A DNA stretch of 46,222 nt from Tidjanibacter sp. (GCA_017390585.1 JAFPBB010000028.1:1-46222), one strand, 5' to 3'; counted from the stretch's first letter, positions 1 through 8,634 are shown. Program-made: numbers and translations. Notes: generated from the sequence alone by a model not told the origin.

Positions 1-19
1 CCAACTGAGCTATGGCACC
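1..19 (-). tRNA. 5' end of a tRNA gene (truncated by the window edge)
   Basis: Read on the minus strand, these bases are a seven-base acceptor strand (GGTGCCA) followed by TAGCTCAGTTGG, the standard T8-A9 plus D-arm start of a bacterial tRNA. The anticodon lies outside the window, so the isotype cannot be decided. A well-formed Bacteroidetes promoter lies just upstream (55-86, minus), which supports a real gene rather than a chance match. Confidence 0.85.
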
Positions 20-54
20 AGCCTCTTGTGTTGCTTTCGTTTCCAAAAGCGAGT

Positions 55-86
55 GCAAAGGTAAGAACTTTTTTTTATTGTGCAAA
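55..86 (-). promoter_or_regulatory. Promoter of the leftward tRNA gene (-7 and -33 boxes)
   Basis: The minus strand carries TACCTTTGC (55-63), a perfect TAnnTTTGC -7 box. TTTG (83-86) lies 19 bp upstream, the expected -33 box and spacing for the Bacteroidetes primary sigma factor. Predicted transcription starts about 30 bp ahead of the tRNA 5' end. It is the best-formed promoter in the window. Confidence 0.7.
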
Positions 87-177
87 TCTTTTGGCAACTT
101 TTTTTGTTTTTTTACTGCACAAAGGTCCGGGAATAGAAAAATGTTGGGGCAATATGAGGGTTTATTGCAAAAAATGG

Positions 178-186
178 TATCTTTGC
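178..186 (+). promoter_or_regulatory. -7 promoter box upstream of nadE
   Basis: TATCTTTGC matches TAnnTTTGC exactly and lies 32 bp before the chosen nadE ATG. No convincing TTTG -33 box is seen at 19-21 bp upstream. Together with the opposed tRNA promoter it makes a divergent promoter region. Confidence 0.5.
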
Positions 187-218
187 GAAATTTATTACCA
201 CTTATTTATAATAGGGAT

Positions 219-1778
219 ATGAAGATTGCTGTTGCCCAACTAAACTTCACTTGTGGAGATTTTGAAAACAACAAATTCAAAATCATTGACGCCATTGCAC
301 AAGCCAAAAGCCAAGGTGCCAAACTCGTTGTCTTTGCAGAAGAAGCCATCACGGGTGTGCCCGCGCATTCGCTTCTTGTCCGCGGCAGCTTCCTTGATAA
401 AGCCGAGCAGGCATTGGTGGAAATCGCAGCCTTCTGTGATGATATCGCAGTGTTGGTGGGACTTCCCATTCGCCGTTATGGGGGTACTGTCAGTGCGGTT
501 GCCTACATCAAGAATAGGCACGTTCGCAAGTATGTTACCAAAAAGACTCTGGCAGGAGATGTCGATGCTGCGTATATGACAAGCGGACGTGGCTATGAGT
601 ATATCAACTTGGCAGGGGAGAAGTTGGCGGTAGTTGTGGGGGCAGATTTTATGCTCGACCACGATTTTTCGGACTCCAAGACAATTGTTGTCATCGGTGC
701 AGACCGCTACCATCAGGGTCGTATAGAGAAGCGTTATGAGAAACTCGCCCACAAAGCTTTTATGGCCGATGCAAATGTGCTGTTTGTCAACCACGTTGGA
801 GGCTCGAGCGAGTTTGTCTACGACGGCTCTTCGGCATTCTTCAATGCTCGCGGTGGTGCAGTCGCTCTGCTCAAGAGTTTCGAGGAGGAGATTCGTTATG
901 TGGATACCGAAGATACCGAGAATAGTATTGAGGTACCCTACCAGGATAAGATTGCAAATGTCTACTGTGCCCTGAAGCTCTCCGTGAGCGATTATTTCCG
1001 CAAGAACCATCCCGACAAGAAGGCCTGCATTGTGCTCACTGGAGGAATAGACTCTTCTGTGGCGGCAACCATTTTGGTGGATGCTTTGGGTGCCAATAGG
1101 GTGGTGGCACTGCAGATGCCATCGCGCTACTCCAACGACCACTCGGCCGATGATGCAGAGATGTTGGCAAGGACCCTCGGCATTCAGTTGATGACCATTC
1201 CTCTCTCCGAGATCTATAGGGGAAGCCTCGATACGATTGTGAGCGCCATTGGTGCGCCAGATAGGAAGAAGTTGGAGGTCGATTTCCAACTTCGATTGAG
1301 GACCACTCTCTTTATGGCCGTATGTGAGAAGTGGGGTTATGTGCCCATCAATAGTTCGAACAAGACTGAGCTCGCTGTGGGTGCTCTCACGCTTTATGGT
1401 GATACGGCAGGTATGCTGGGTATGTTGGGCGATCTCTATAAGACAGACGTGTATGCACTTGCTCGCCACATCAATTCGCACCGCGAGGTTATTGCCGAAC
1501 AGACAATGCTCAAGGCGCCATCGTCGGAGATGCAATTGCAGGAGAATGGTGAGCAGACTCTGCCTCCCTATGATGTGATAGATGCGATTCTGTATAGGTT
1601 GCTGGAGCGCTGGCAGACCCACGACGAGATTGTAGAGGCGGGATTTGAGGATGTTGACGTGAAACTTGTTCGTTCGCTCATCTATGGTTCGCTCGAGAAG
1701 ATATATCAGTTCTGCCCCATTGTAGAAGTCTCCTCGATGCCTCTCGACAAGAGCTATGTGGACCTTCCTATAGCATAG
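219..1778 (+). CDS. nadE: Glutamine-dependent NAD+ synthetase
   Basis: NadE makes NAD+ from deamido-NAD+ using ATP, with ammonia taken from glutamine. The 519-aa protein has an N-terminal nitrilase-type amidohydrolase domain (starts MKIAVAQLNF, with a FAEEA segment carrying the catalytic Glu) and a C-terminal ATP-pyrophosphatase synthetase domain with the P-loop-like LTGGIDSSV signature near residue 274. The length fits bacterial two-domain NadE. The open frame extends upstream to base 12, but ATG 219 is chosen because conserved sequence begins there and a -7 promoter box lies at 178-186. The stop is only 50 bp before rseC of the RNF operon, so cotranscription with the NAD+-reducing RNF complex is plausible. 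Confidence 0.95.
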   Translation: MKIAVAQLNFTCGDFENNKFKIIDAIAQAKSQGAKLVVFAEEAITGVPAHSLLVRGSFLDKAEQALVEIAAFCDDIAVLVGLPIRRYGGTVSAVAYIKNRHVRKYVTKKTLAGDVDAAYMTSGRGYEYINLAGEKLAVVVGADFMLDHDFSDSKTIVVIGADRYHQGRIEKRYEKLAHKAFMADANVLFVNHVGGSSEFVYDGSSAFFNARGGAVALLKSFEEEIRYVDTEDTENSIEVPYQDKIANVYCALKLSVSDYFRKNHPDKKACIVLTGGIDSSVAATILVDALGANRVVALQMPSRYSNDHSADDAEMLARTLGIQLMTIPLSEIYRGSLDTIVSAIGAPDRKKLEVDFQLRLRTTLFMAVCEKWGYVPINSSNKTELAVGALTLYGDTAGMLGMLGDLYKTDVYALARHINSHREVIAEQTMLKAPSSEMQLQENGEQTLPPYDVIDAILYRLLERWQTHDEIVEAGFEDVDVKLVRSLIYGSLEKIYQFCPIVEVSSMPLDKSYVDLPIA

Positions 1779-1828
1779 AGTACAGGAGATTAGGTTGAAA
1801 TTAGGTTAATTGATAAAACATCAAGAGT

Positions 1829-2257
1829 ATGTCGAAGATAATGGAGCACGAGGCTCGCGTCGTTGAGGTGTTCGAGACGGAGAGGCGTGTTGAAGTGGAG
1901 ATGATTGTCAATAGTGCTTGCGGCAATTGCAAGGCTAAGGCTGTGTGTGGCGGTGGCGAAAGCTCCACGCGCAGGGTGTCGGCCTATACCGACCATCCCC
2001 AAATCTATAAGGAGGGAGATGTGGTGACCATCTCTATTGAGCAGATTATGGGCTATAAGGCCATTGTTTTGTCCTATATTGTTCCCTTGGTTGTGATGTT
2101 GGCGGTGTTGGCACTGACCCACGGCCGCTATGGCGATATGGTGGCAGGCCTTGCTGCTTTGGGTGCTTGTGCGCTCTATTTCATTGTGCTCTCATTCTTC
2201 CGCAAGCGACTCGAGAGAGTGATCGTGTTCAGCGTGAAGAAGTGGGATTTCCGTTAG
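1829..2257 (+). CDS. rseC: SoxR-reducing system / RseC family membrane protein
   Basis: A 142-aa protein of the RseC/MucC family. It has a cytoplasmic N-terminal part with a CGNC...C cysteine cluster (CGNCKAKAVC near residues 31-40, a possible metal or redox site) and two transmembrane helices at about 74-93 and 97-117. RseC-type proteins accompany RNF operons in many bacteria, where they are thought to help deliver reducing power or assemble the complex; their exact role is not settled. It is the first gene of the block that continues into rnfB. An alternative start at ATG 1841 is possible. Confidence 0.85.
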   Translation: MSKIMEHEARVVEVFETERRVEVEMIVNSACGNCKAKAVCGGGESSTRRVSAYTDHPQIYKEGDVVTISIEQIMGYKAIVLSYIVPLVVMLAVLALTHGRYGDMVAGLAALGACALYFIVLSFFRKRLERVIVFSVKKWDFR

Positions 2258-2301
2258 GAGCGAATTAGTTAACTGTTAGGTTTATATTGAATATTTCTTT
2301 T

Positions 2302-3168
2302 ATGGAAAGTTTAGTGACAACTGTTTTGATTGTCGGAGGACTCGGTGCGCTCTTGGCGTTGCTGCTGTTCCTTGTGGCAAAAAAATTCTATGTCGAAGAG
2401 GATCCTCGCATCGACGAGGTGGAGAAAATGCTTCCGGGTGCCAATTGTGGTGGCTGCGGCTTTGCCGGCTGTCGTGCAATGTCGGAAGCCTTGGTTTCGA
2501 AAGATGACATCTCGGCACTCTTTTGCCCCGTGGGTGGCGATGAGTGTATGAAGAAGGTGGCCGGATATTTGGGCAAGGCGGCACCCGAGAAGGAGCCTAT
2601 GGTGGCGGTGGTAAGGTGTGCTGGTAGTTGCGACAACCGCCCAAGGAACAATAGGTTCGATGGTGCCAAGTCGTGCCTTGTGGCTTCGAGCCTTTATGCT
2701 GGCGAGACGGGTTGCCCGTTTGGTTGTATAGGCTTGGGCGATTGCGCTGTGAAGTGTGAGTTTGGTGCATTGAGCATCAACCCTGTGACCGGACTGCCCG
2801 AGGTTGACGACGAAAAGTGTACCGCTTGCGGTGCCTGCGTGAAAGCCTGTCCCAAGGGTATCATCGAACTGCGTAAAAAGGCTAAGAGGGGCCTCAAAAT
2901 ATATGTGTCGTGTGTCAATAAGGACAAGGGTGCTGTTGCCCGCAAGGCCTGCAAGGTGGCCTGCATCGGCTGTGGCAAGTGCGCCAAGGTTTGTCCTCAC
3001 GATGCCATCGTTGTGGAGAATAACCTCGCCTATATTGACTATTCCAAGTGTAAGATGTGTCGCAAATGCGTGGTGGAGTGCCCCACGGGTGCAATCGTGG
3101 AGTGTGGATTTCCCCCTCGTAAGGTTGCAGAAAATGACGCTAATTCTTCAAACAAAGTAGCAGAGTAA
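2302..3168 (+). CDS. rnfB: RNF complex subunit B (polyferredoxin)
   Basis: RnfB is the ferredoxin-like entry module of the RNF complex, which couples ferredoxin oxidation and NAD+ reduction to ion pumping. The 288-aa protein has one N-terminal membrane helix (about 5-27), the RnfB-specific Fe-S domain with CGGCGFAGC (49-57) and a fourth Cys at 75, then an extended Cys-rich part. That part has clusters at C173-C183, C221-C231 and C250-C260 (each CxxCxxCxxxCP) and further cysteines at 106, 110, 125, 138, 142, 148 and 152. The 26 cysteines allow five or more clusters, the long form typical of Bacteroidales and clostridia. ATG 2302 is preferred to an in-frame TTG at 2287. Confidence 0.95.
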   Translation: MESLVTTVLIVGGLGALLALLLFLVAKKFYVEEDPRIDEVEKMLPGANCGGCGFAGCRAMSEALVSKDDISALFCPVGGDECMKKVAGYLGKAAPEKEPMVAVVRCAGSCDNRPRNNRFDGAKSCLVASSLYAGETGCPFGCIGLGDCAVKCEFGALSINPVTGLPEVDDEKCTACGACVKACPKGIIELRKKAKRGLKIYVSCVNKDKGAVARKACKVACIGCGKCAKVCPHDAIVVENNLAYIDYSKCKMCRKCVVECPTGAIVECGFPPRKVAENDANSSNKVAE

Positions 3169-3171
3169 AGT

Positions 3172-4509
3172 ATGAAAACATTTCCCATTGGCGGAATCCA
3201 TCCGTCGGATTGCAAAGAGTATAGCAAGAGTGCTGCAATAGAGACTTTCCCTACTCCTGCTACGGTGACCATCCCTTTGTCGCAACACATTGGTGCCCCC
3301 GCTGTGGCTTGTGTGGCCAAAGGAGATAGGGTGTTGGTGGGTCAGGTGATTGCCAATGCCGGTGGTTTTGTCTCCAGCCCCATCCACTCCTCCGTTTCGG
3401 GTACGGTGGTGGCTGTTGAGCCCAAGGCCGATGCACAGGGTAACAAGAAACCCTCGGTGACCATTGCTGTTGAGGGTGATGAGTGGGTTGACACCATCGT
3501 TAGAGGCGGCGCACTGAAGAAGAATATCAACCTTTCGAAGGAGGAAATTGTGTCCAAAATCTCCCAGATGGGTATCGTGGGTATGGGTGGTGCCACCTTC
3601 CCCACTCACGTTAAACTCTCTATTCCCGCAGGTAAGAAGGCCGAGTGCTTGATTATCAATGCTGTGGAGTGTGAGCCTTATCTCACTGCAGACTATAGGG
3701 TGATGTTGGAGCAGGGCGAGAAACTCATTGTGGGCGCTCGCATCTTGGCCAAGGCAATCGGTGTGGATAAAATATATATAGGTATTGAGAATAATAAGCC
3801 CGATGCGATTAGCCACTTGCAGCAGCTTGCCTCTGCGTATGTGGAGGTTGAGATTATTCCCCTGAAGATGCGCTATCCCCAGGGAGGAGAAAAACAACTG
3901 ATTGCGGCAGTTACGGGTCGTGAGGTTCCCAGCGGTGGCCTTCCTATTGATGTGGGTGCCGTTGTGCAGAATGTTGGTACGGCATTAGCTGTCTATGAGG
4001 CGGTTATGCTGAATAAACCTCTCTTTGAGAGGGTAGTGACAGTCACAGGATCGCAACTCGCATCGCCCAAAAACCTCCTTGTCCGCATTGGTACACCTAT
4101 GAGTGCACTTATTGACTACTGCGGCGGAATGGAAGGTGTGGGTAAGGTAATCGCAGGTGGCCCTATGATGGGACGCGCGGTGAGCAATGTCGATGCACCG
4201 GTGACCAAGGGTACTTCGGGTGTGTTGTTGATGCCCACCGAGGAGTCGCTCCGCAATGTGGAGGGTAGCTGCATCCGTTGTGCAAAGTGCGTGGAGGCTT
4301 GCCCTATGGGCTTGGAGCCCTATCTGCTCAATAGACTGACCCAACTTGGTGATTTTGAGCAGCTCGAGCACCACTATATCGCCGATTGTATCGAGTGTGG
4401 CTGCTGCACATTCTCCTGTCCCTCCTATCTCCCCCTGCTCGATTGGGTGAGGATTGGTAAGGCCGAGGTTATGAAACGCATCCGCGAGAGGGCTGCTGCC
4501 AAGAAATAG
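3172..4509 (+). CDS. rnfC: RNF complex subunit C (NADH-side Fe-S flavoprotein subunit)
   Basis: RnfC is the peripheral subunit that reacts with NAD(H) and passes electrons to and from RnfB. The 445-aa protein has an N-terminal barrel-sandwich segment, a central NAD/FMN-binding Rossmann-like domain with a Gly-rich MGIVGMGGATFPTH stretch at 133-146, and two C-terminal [4Fe-4S] motifs (C367/C370/C373/C377 and C406/C409/C412/C416). The length is standard for short RnfC lacking the long C-terminal repeats of gamma-proteobacteria. The ATG lies 3 bp after the rnfB stop, so translation is probably coupled. Confidence 0.95.
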   Translation: MKTFPIGGIHPSDCKEYSKSAAIETFPTPATVTIPLSQHIGAPAVACVAKGDRVLVGQVIANAGGFVSSPIHSSVSGTVVAVEPKADAQGNKKPSVTIAVEGDEWVDTIVRGGALKKNINLSKEEIVSKISQMGIVGMGGATFPTHVKLSIPAGKKAECLIINAVECEPYLTADYRVMLEQGEKLIVGARILAKAIGVDKIYIGIENNKPDAISHLQQLASAYVEVEIIPLKMRYPQGGEKQLIAAVTGREVPSGGLPIDVGAVVQNVGTALAVYEAVMLNKPLFERVVTVTGSQLASPKNLLVRIGTPMSALIDYCGGMEGVGKVIAGGPMMGRAVSNVDAPVTKGTSGVLLMPTEESLRNVEGSCIRCAKCVEACPMGLEPYLLNRLTQLGDFEQLEHHYIADCIECGCCTFSCPSYLPLLDWVRIGKAEVMKRIRERAAAKK

Positions 4510-4539
4510 TGTGAAAATAAGTAAAATAATAATTGAGAT

Positions 4540-5520
4540 ATGGATAGTCAAAAATTGGTGATTTCGCCTGCGCCACACGTTCACGGCAGCAACGACACGC
4601 GTCGTATGATGGGCGATGTGCTTATTGCACTCTTGCCGGCATTGCTTGTCTCGGTTTTGGCCTATGGACTCCAGGCTCTGGTTGTTACGGCTTTTTCGGT
4701 GGCTTGTTGCGTGCTGGTGGAGTGGTTTATTCAGAAGTTTATGCTCAAGGGGGCTTCGACCATCGGAGACCTCTCTGCTATGGTCACAGGCGTGCTTCTC
4801 GCCTTCAACCTGCCCGCCAACATCCACTTGGGATTGGTGGCAATCGGTGCTGTTGTGGCAATCGGAATTGGTAAGATGACCTTTGGTGGCTTGGGTAAAA
4901 ACCCCTTCAACCCCGCTCTGGTTGCGCGTGTATTTATGTTGGTTGCCTTCCCTGTGGCTATGACCACTTTCCCAGAGGCTGCCGGTGCTGTTACGGGAGC
5001 AACTCCTCTGGCTATGGCGAAGGAGGCTCTGAAGGCAGGAGTGCCCGTGGGTGAGGTTATGGAGAGCGTGGACTTGGTTGCGATGAGTCTGGGTATGAAG
5101 AGCGGCTCTATGGGTGAAATATCTGTTGTGGCTCTGCTTATCGGCTTTGTGTGGTTGCTCTGTAGGAGAGTGATCTCGTGGCACATTCCCGTGTGCGTAC
5201 TCGGCACAATGGCCCTGATCTCTTCGGTGGCTTGGCTTGCTTCGCCCGAGGAGTTTATGAGTCCCATCTTCCACCTTTGCAGTGGTGGTGCAGTGTTGGG
5301 TGCTGTCTATATGGCAACCGACTATGTATCCTCGCCAATGACAAAGAAGGGTATGGTAATCTACGCAGTAGGTATCGGTGTGATTACTATGCTCATAAGG
5401 ATATGGGGTGCCTACCCCGAGGGTATGTCCTTCGCAATTCTGATTATGAATTCCGTGGTGCCTCTCATTGATAAGTATGTGCGTCCCAGACGTTTTGGTG
5501 CTGTGAGGAATGGTAAATAG
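4540..5520 (+). CDS. rnfD: RNF complex subunit D (membrane flavoprotein)
   Basis: RnfD is an integral membrane subunit homologous to NqrB. The 326-aa protein is strongly hydrophobic with about ten predicted helices and the GKNPFNPALVAR motif at 119-130. The TGATP motif places the expected covalent FMN on Thr155. It sits in the order rnfB-C-D-G-E-A, with 30 bp after rnfC. The FMN is normally attached by ApbE, which is not in this window. Confidence 0.95.
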   Translation: MDSQKLVISPAPHVHGSNDTRRMMGDVLIALLPALLVSVLAYGLQALVVTAFSVACCVLVEWFIQKFMLKGASTIGDLSAMVTGVLLAFNLPANIHLGLVAIGAVVAIGIGKMTFGGLGKNPFNPALVARVFMLVAFPVAMTTFPEAAGAVTGATPLAMAKEALKAGVPVGEVMESVDLVAMSLGMKSGSMGEISVVALLIGFVWLLCRRVISWHIPVCVLGTMALISSVAWLASPEEFMSPIFHLCSGGAVLGAVYMATDYVSSPMTKKGMVIYAVGIGVITMLIRIWGAYPEGMSFAILIMNSVVPLIDKYVRPRRFGAVRNGK

Positions 5521-5535
5521 AGGAGGAAAAAGAGT

Positions 5536-6516
5536 ATGAAAAGTTCATTGAGAAATATGGTTTTGATGCTCTTTGTCATCGCATTTGTCTGCTCGGCAGC
5601 GGTGGCAGGAGTATTCCAAATGACTAAAGAACCCATCGAGAAAGCACAGGCACAGAAGGTGGTGGATGCACTACGCAAGGTGTTGCCTGAGTTTGATGAG
5701 ACCTCGGAGAAGAAGAGTGTTGCTGAGTGCGGCGTCTATGAGGCTGTGTTGGGTGGCGAGATCGTTGGCTATGCTGTGGAGTCTGTGTCGCATAACGGAT
5801 TCAGTGGCGATGTTAAGATTATTGTAGGCTTCACTACCGATGGCACTATCTATAACATTGAGGTGCTCGAGCAGGCAGAGACACCTGGTCTGGGCGCTAA
5901 TATGGTGAGCGAGGATAACGTGTTGGTGGGTAGCTTCGTCGGCAAGAGGGCCGAGGAGATGAATATGACCGTCCGCAAGGATGGTGGCGATGTAGATGCG
6001 CTCACTGCTGCAACTATCTCGTCGAGAGCCTTTTCGGAGGCTGTGGCTTTTGCCTATGCTGCATACTTGGAGTGTGCGGCAGAGAATGGTCAGGGAGGCG
6101 TTGACCCCTCGAGACTTCTTCCCGAAAGTGACCAGATTGAGGAGATGGAGTTGGATGGCGTGGCTGCCTATAAAGCGTTGCTCGGCAATGAGGTTGTGGG
6201 CTATGCTGTGGAGGGGCGCTCCAATAGCGGGTTTAATGGCCTTGTTCGCGTGATGGTCGGTTTTGGCGTGGATGGCACCATTGTGGATGTAGCCGTGCTC
6301 GAGCAGAATGAGACCCCTGGCCTTGGCACCAAGATGTGCGATGAGGGTAATGCCCTTGTGGAGAGCCTCAAAGGTAAGAGTGCCTCGGGCGTGAAGTTCG
6401 CTCTCAAGGTGGAGGGTGGAGATGTCGATGCACTCACGGCAGCTACGGTATCGTCTCGAGCTTATGTGGAGGCTGTGGAATCTGCCTATGAGACATTTAA
6501 GAAGATTAACCTATAG
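5536..6516 (+). CDS. rnfG: RNF complex subunit G with two tandem FMN-binding domains
   Basis: RnfG carries covalent FMN on the outer face of the membrane and relays electrons within RNF. This copy has 326 aa against about 190-230 for a usual RnfG. After one membrane helix (8-26) there are two FMN-binding domains, at about 68-180 and 212-323. They share most of their residues, including GDVDALTAAT at both ends, with ApbE-type acceptor threonines expected at Thr160 and Thr304. Both copies keep the ETPGLG signature (115-120 and 259-264). An AGGAGG Shine-Dalgarno at 5521-5526 supports the ATG. The frame is continuous, so this looks like a true internal duplication rather than an assembly artefact. 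Confidence 0.93.
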   Translation: MKSSLRNMVLMLFVIAFVCSAAVAGVFQMTKEPIEKAQAQKVVDALRKVLPEFDETSEKKSVAECGVYEAVLGGEIVGYAVESVSHNGFSGDVKIIVGFTTDGTIYNIEVLEQAETPGLGANMVSEDNVLVGSFVGKRAEEMNMTVRKDGGDVDALTAATISSRAFSEAVAFAYAAYLECAAENGQGGVDPSRLLPESDQIEEMELDGVAAYKALLGNEVVGYAVEGRSNSGFNGLVRVMVGFGVDGTIVDVAVLEQNETPGLGTKMCDEGNALVESLKGKSASGVKFALKVEGGDVDALTAATVSSRAYVEAVESAYETFKKINL

Positions 6517-6535
6517 TATTAGTTGAGATATTGTT

Positions 6536-7126
6536 ATGGGTAAGAATTTGAAAATATTTACCGACGGTCTGCTGAAAAACAACCCCACCTTCGTGCTGGT
6601 GCTGGGTATGTGTCCCACGTTGGCTACAACCACTTCGGCTTTCAATGGTATGGGTATGGGTGTGGCGACCTTGTTTGTGTTGGTGATGTCCAATGTTGTG
6701 ATTTCGCTGCTCAAGAATGTCATTCCCGATAAAGTGCGCATCCCTGCCTATATTGTGGTGATTTCGTCGTTTGTGACTGTTGTTCAGTTGCTTATGCAGG
6801 CCTATGTGCAGGATTTGTATAACACTCTCGGCGTGTTCATTCCTCTGATTGTGGTGAACTGTATCATCCTTGGCCGTGCCGAGGCCTTTGCGTCCAAAAA
6901 TGGAATCTGGGCCTCTGCGCTCGACGGACTCGGCATTGGTTTGGGCTTCACTTTGTCGCTCACTGTCGTAGGTATGGTGCGCGAGTTGCTTGGCAATGGT
7001 CAGCTCTTCGGACTTGATATCTGGCAGGGTGGGGGAGCCTTGATTTTCATCCTCTCGCCCGGTGCATTCTTTGTGCTCGGCTACCTTATGATTGTATTCC
7101 GCAAATTAACCGCTAAAAAGAACTAA
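6536..7126 (+). CDS. rnfE: RNF complex subunit E (membrane)
   Basis: RnfE is one of the paired six-helix membrane subunits, homologous to NqrD, that with RnfA form the ion path and hold a membrane-embedded Fe centre. The 196-aa protein has the half-motif GMCPTLATT near residue 23 and NCIILGRAEAFAS near 105-117, each supplying a conserved Cys. Its length and hydropathy are standard. It lies 19 bp after rnfG and 6 bp before rnfA. Confidence 0.95.
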   Translation: MGKNLKIFTDGLLKNNPTFVLVLGMCPTLATTTSAFNGMGMGVATLFVLVMSNVVISLLKNVIPDKVRIPAYIVVISSFVTVVQLLMQAYVQDLYNTLGVFIPLIVVNCIILGRAEAFASKNGIWASALDGLGIGLGFTLSLTVVGMVRELLGNGQLFGLDIWQGGGALIFILSPGAFFVLGYLMIVFRKLTAKKN

Positions 7127-7132
7127 TCGGCT

Positions 7133-7705
7133 ATGGAACTATTTGCAATTATCATCGCATCGATTTTTGCGAACAACGTAGTTTTTTCGCAATCGCTTGG
7201 TATATGTCCCTTCCTCGGTGTCTCCAATAAGGTGGGTACCGCTGCCGGTATGGGCGCAGCCGTAACTTTCGTTATGGCCATTTCCTCTCTGGTGGTGTGG
7301 ATGCTTCAGTCGTTTATTCTCGCTCCTCATGGTCTCGAGTATATGCAGACTCTGGTGTTCATCCTCGTCATTGCTGCCCTCGTGCAGATGGTCGAGATCG
7401 TGCTCAAGAAGATTTCTCCCTCTCTCTATCAGGCACTTGGCATCTTCTTGCCTCTGATTACCACCAACTGTGCAGTGCTGGGTGTGGCTTTACTCTTGGT
7501 GCAGAAGGAGTATAATCTCTTGGAGTCGGTCATCTATGCAACCTCCACCGCCTTGGGCTTTGCTCTGGCACTTGTGATTATGGCAGGCATCAGGGAGAGA
7601 TTTGAGATCGTTAGTGTCCCCAAAGGTGTTAAGGGTGTGCCCATCGCGCTTATCACTGCCGGCATCTTGGCAATGGCATTTATGGGCTTCTCCGGCTTGG
7701 TGTAG
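7133..7705 (+). CDS. rnfA: RNF complex subunit A (membrane)
   Basis: RnfA is the 190-aa six-helix partner of RnfE, homologous to NqrE, with inverted topology relative to it. The conserved Cys motifs are GICPFLGVS near 23-31 and NCAVLGVALL near 110-119. It closes the RNF operon and is followed within 30 bp by a strong hairpin terminator. Together with rnfB, C, D, G and E the complex is complete. Confidence 0.95.
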   Translation: MELFAIIIASIFANNVVFSQSLGICPFLGVSNKVGTAAGMGAAVTFVMAISSLVVWMLQSFILAPHGLEYMQTLVFILVIAALVQMVEIVLKKISPSLYQALGIFLPLITTNCAVLGVALLLVQKEYNLLESVIYATSTALGFALALVIMAGIRERFEIVSVPKGVKGVPIALITAGILAMAFMGFSGLV

Positions 7706-7731
7706 GAGAAGTGCGATACGCATAGAATAGA

Positions 7732-7763
7732 GTAGGGCAACCATCCGATGATGGTTGCCCTAC
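7732..7763. terminator. Bidirectional hairpin terminator between rnfA and the ZIP gene
   Basis: GTAGGGCAACCATC (7732-7745) and its exact complement (7750-7763) form a 14-bp perfect stem with a 4-base loop, placed between two convergent genes. Downstream T-richness is modest on the plus strand. Confidence 0.7.
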
Positions 7764-7788
7764 CTATTTGTATGCCAGCGTGTTGGAA

Positions 7789-8607
7789 TCAGAAAATCAA
7801 AAGGCTTACGGCCATAACGGCCATACCCAGAAATACGCCATAGAGGGCGATGTGGTTCTCGCCGTAGTAGTGAGTGGCGGGGAGTAGCTCATCGAGGGCG
7901 ATGTAGATCATAATGCCCGCAACTGCAGCCATAATGCAGCTCACAAGAGCGGGTGTGATGAAGGGGAGCAGCACGAGCCAAGCAACAAGCGCACCAATGG
8001 GCTCGGCAAATCCCGAGAAAAACGAGTACCAAAAGGCCTTGCGTCGACTACCAGTGGCGTGGTAGATGGGCACGGAGACGGCAATGCCCTCGGGGATGTT
8101 GTGGATGGCAACCGCAACTGCAATGGCGATGCCTGCACCGACGTCGGTGTAGGAAGTCATAAATGTGGCAATACCTTCGGGGAAGTTGTGAATGGCGAGT
8201 GCTATGGCGCTGAAGATGCCAGCGTGACGCAGTTTGTGGTTGGAGTGATGGTGGTGTTGGTTGTCATCTCCGTTCATCTCCTCCACATTATGCAACTCGT
8301 GGGGGTTTTCGGCCTCGGGTATGAGTCGGTCTATTATGCCGGCGAGAATCATTCCGCCGAAGAAGAGGAGCACGGTTATGGCATCACCACGACCTTTGGA
8401 GTCGAATACCTCGCCCAATTCGATGCGTGCGCCGTGGAGCATCTCCATAAATGCAATGTATATCATCACACCTGCAGAGAGTCCGAGCGAGAAAGAGAGG
8501 AATTTTGTGTTGGTCTTGCGCGCAAAAAAGCCAATCAAACTACCGATTCCGGTGGCCAAACCTGCAAAAAGGGTAATTAAAAGCGCTATAAGTGTGTTCT
8601 CGTTCAT
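7789..8607 (-). CDS. zupT: ZIP family divalent metal transporter (ZupT-like)
   Basis: The 272-aa inner-membrane protein imports zinc and possibly other divalent metals. It shows eight predicted helices, the ZIP signatures HNFPEGIAT and HNIPEGIAV in the paired metal-binding helices, and a His-rich cytoplasmic loop (HHHHSNH) between the third and fourth helices. The start is placed at the internal Met beginning MNENTLIALL. The extra 24 upstream codons contain the -7 promoter box (8626-8634) and are unlikely to be translated. It is a single-gene unit, convergent with rnfA. Confidence 0.9.
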   Translation of the reverse strand: MNENTLIALLITLFAGLATGIGSLIGFFARKTNTKFLSFSLGLSAGVMIYIAFMEMLHGARIELGEVFDSKGRGDAITVLLFFGGMILAGIIDRLIPEAENPHELHNVEEMNGDDNQHHHHSNHKLRHAGIFSAIALAIHNFPEGIATFMTSYTDVGAGIAIAVAVAIHNIPEGIAVSVPIYHATGSRRKAFWYSFFSGFAEPIGALVAWLVLLPFITPALVSCIMAAVAGIMIYIALDELLPATHYYGENHIALYGVFLGMAVMAVSLLIF

Positions 8608-8625
8608 AGATTTTTTATTAACTTT

Positions 8626-8634
8626 GCAAATATA
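8626..8634 (-). promoter_or_regulatory. -7 promoter box of the ZIP transporter gene
   Basis: The minus strand reads TATATTTGC, an exact TAnnTTTGC, 18 bp ahead of the chosen ATG. No TTTG is seen at the standard -33 distance. No obvious Zur-like palindrome was recognised. Confidence 0.5.

Noticed and set aside
12-218. N-terminal extension of NadE to base 12
   Set aside because: The extra residues are low-complexity and overlap the tRNA end and both promoters; the conserved protein begins at the Met at 219.
240-1622. A 460-codon minus-strand frame opposite nadE
   Set aside because: Antisense to a clear NadE with both domains intact; no start signal or family resemblance.
3985-5274. A 429-codon minus-strand frame opposite rnfC and rnfD
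   Set aside because: Antisense to complete RNF genes; the His/Ser-rich translation is typical of a mirrored membrane-protein sequence.
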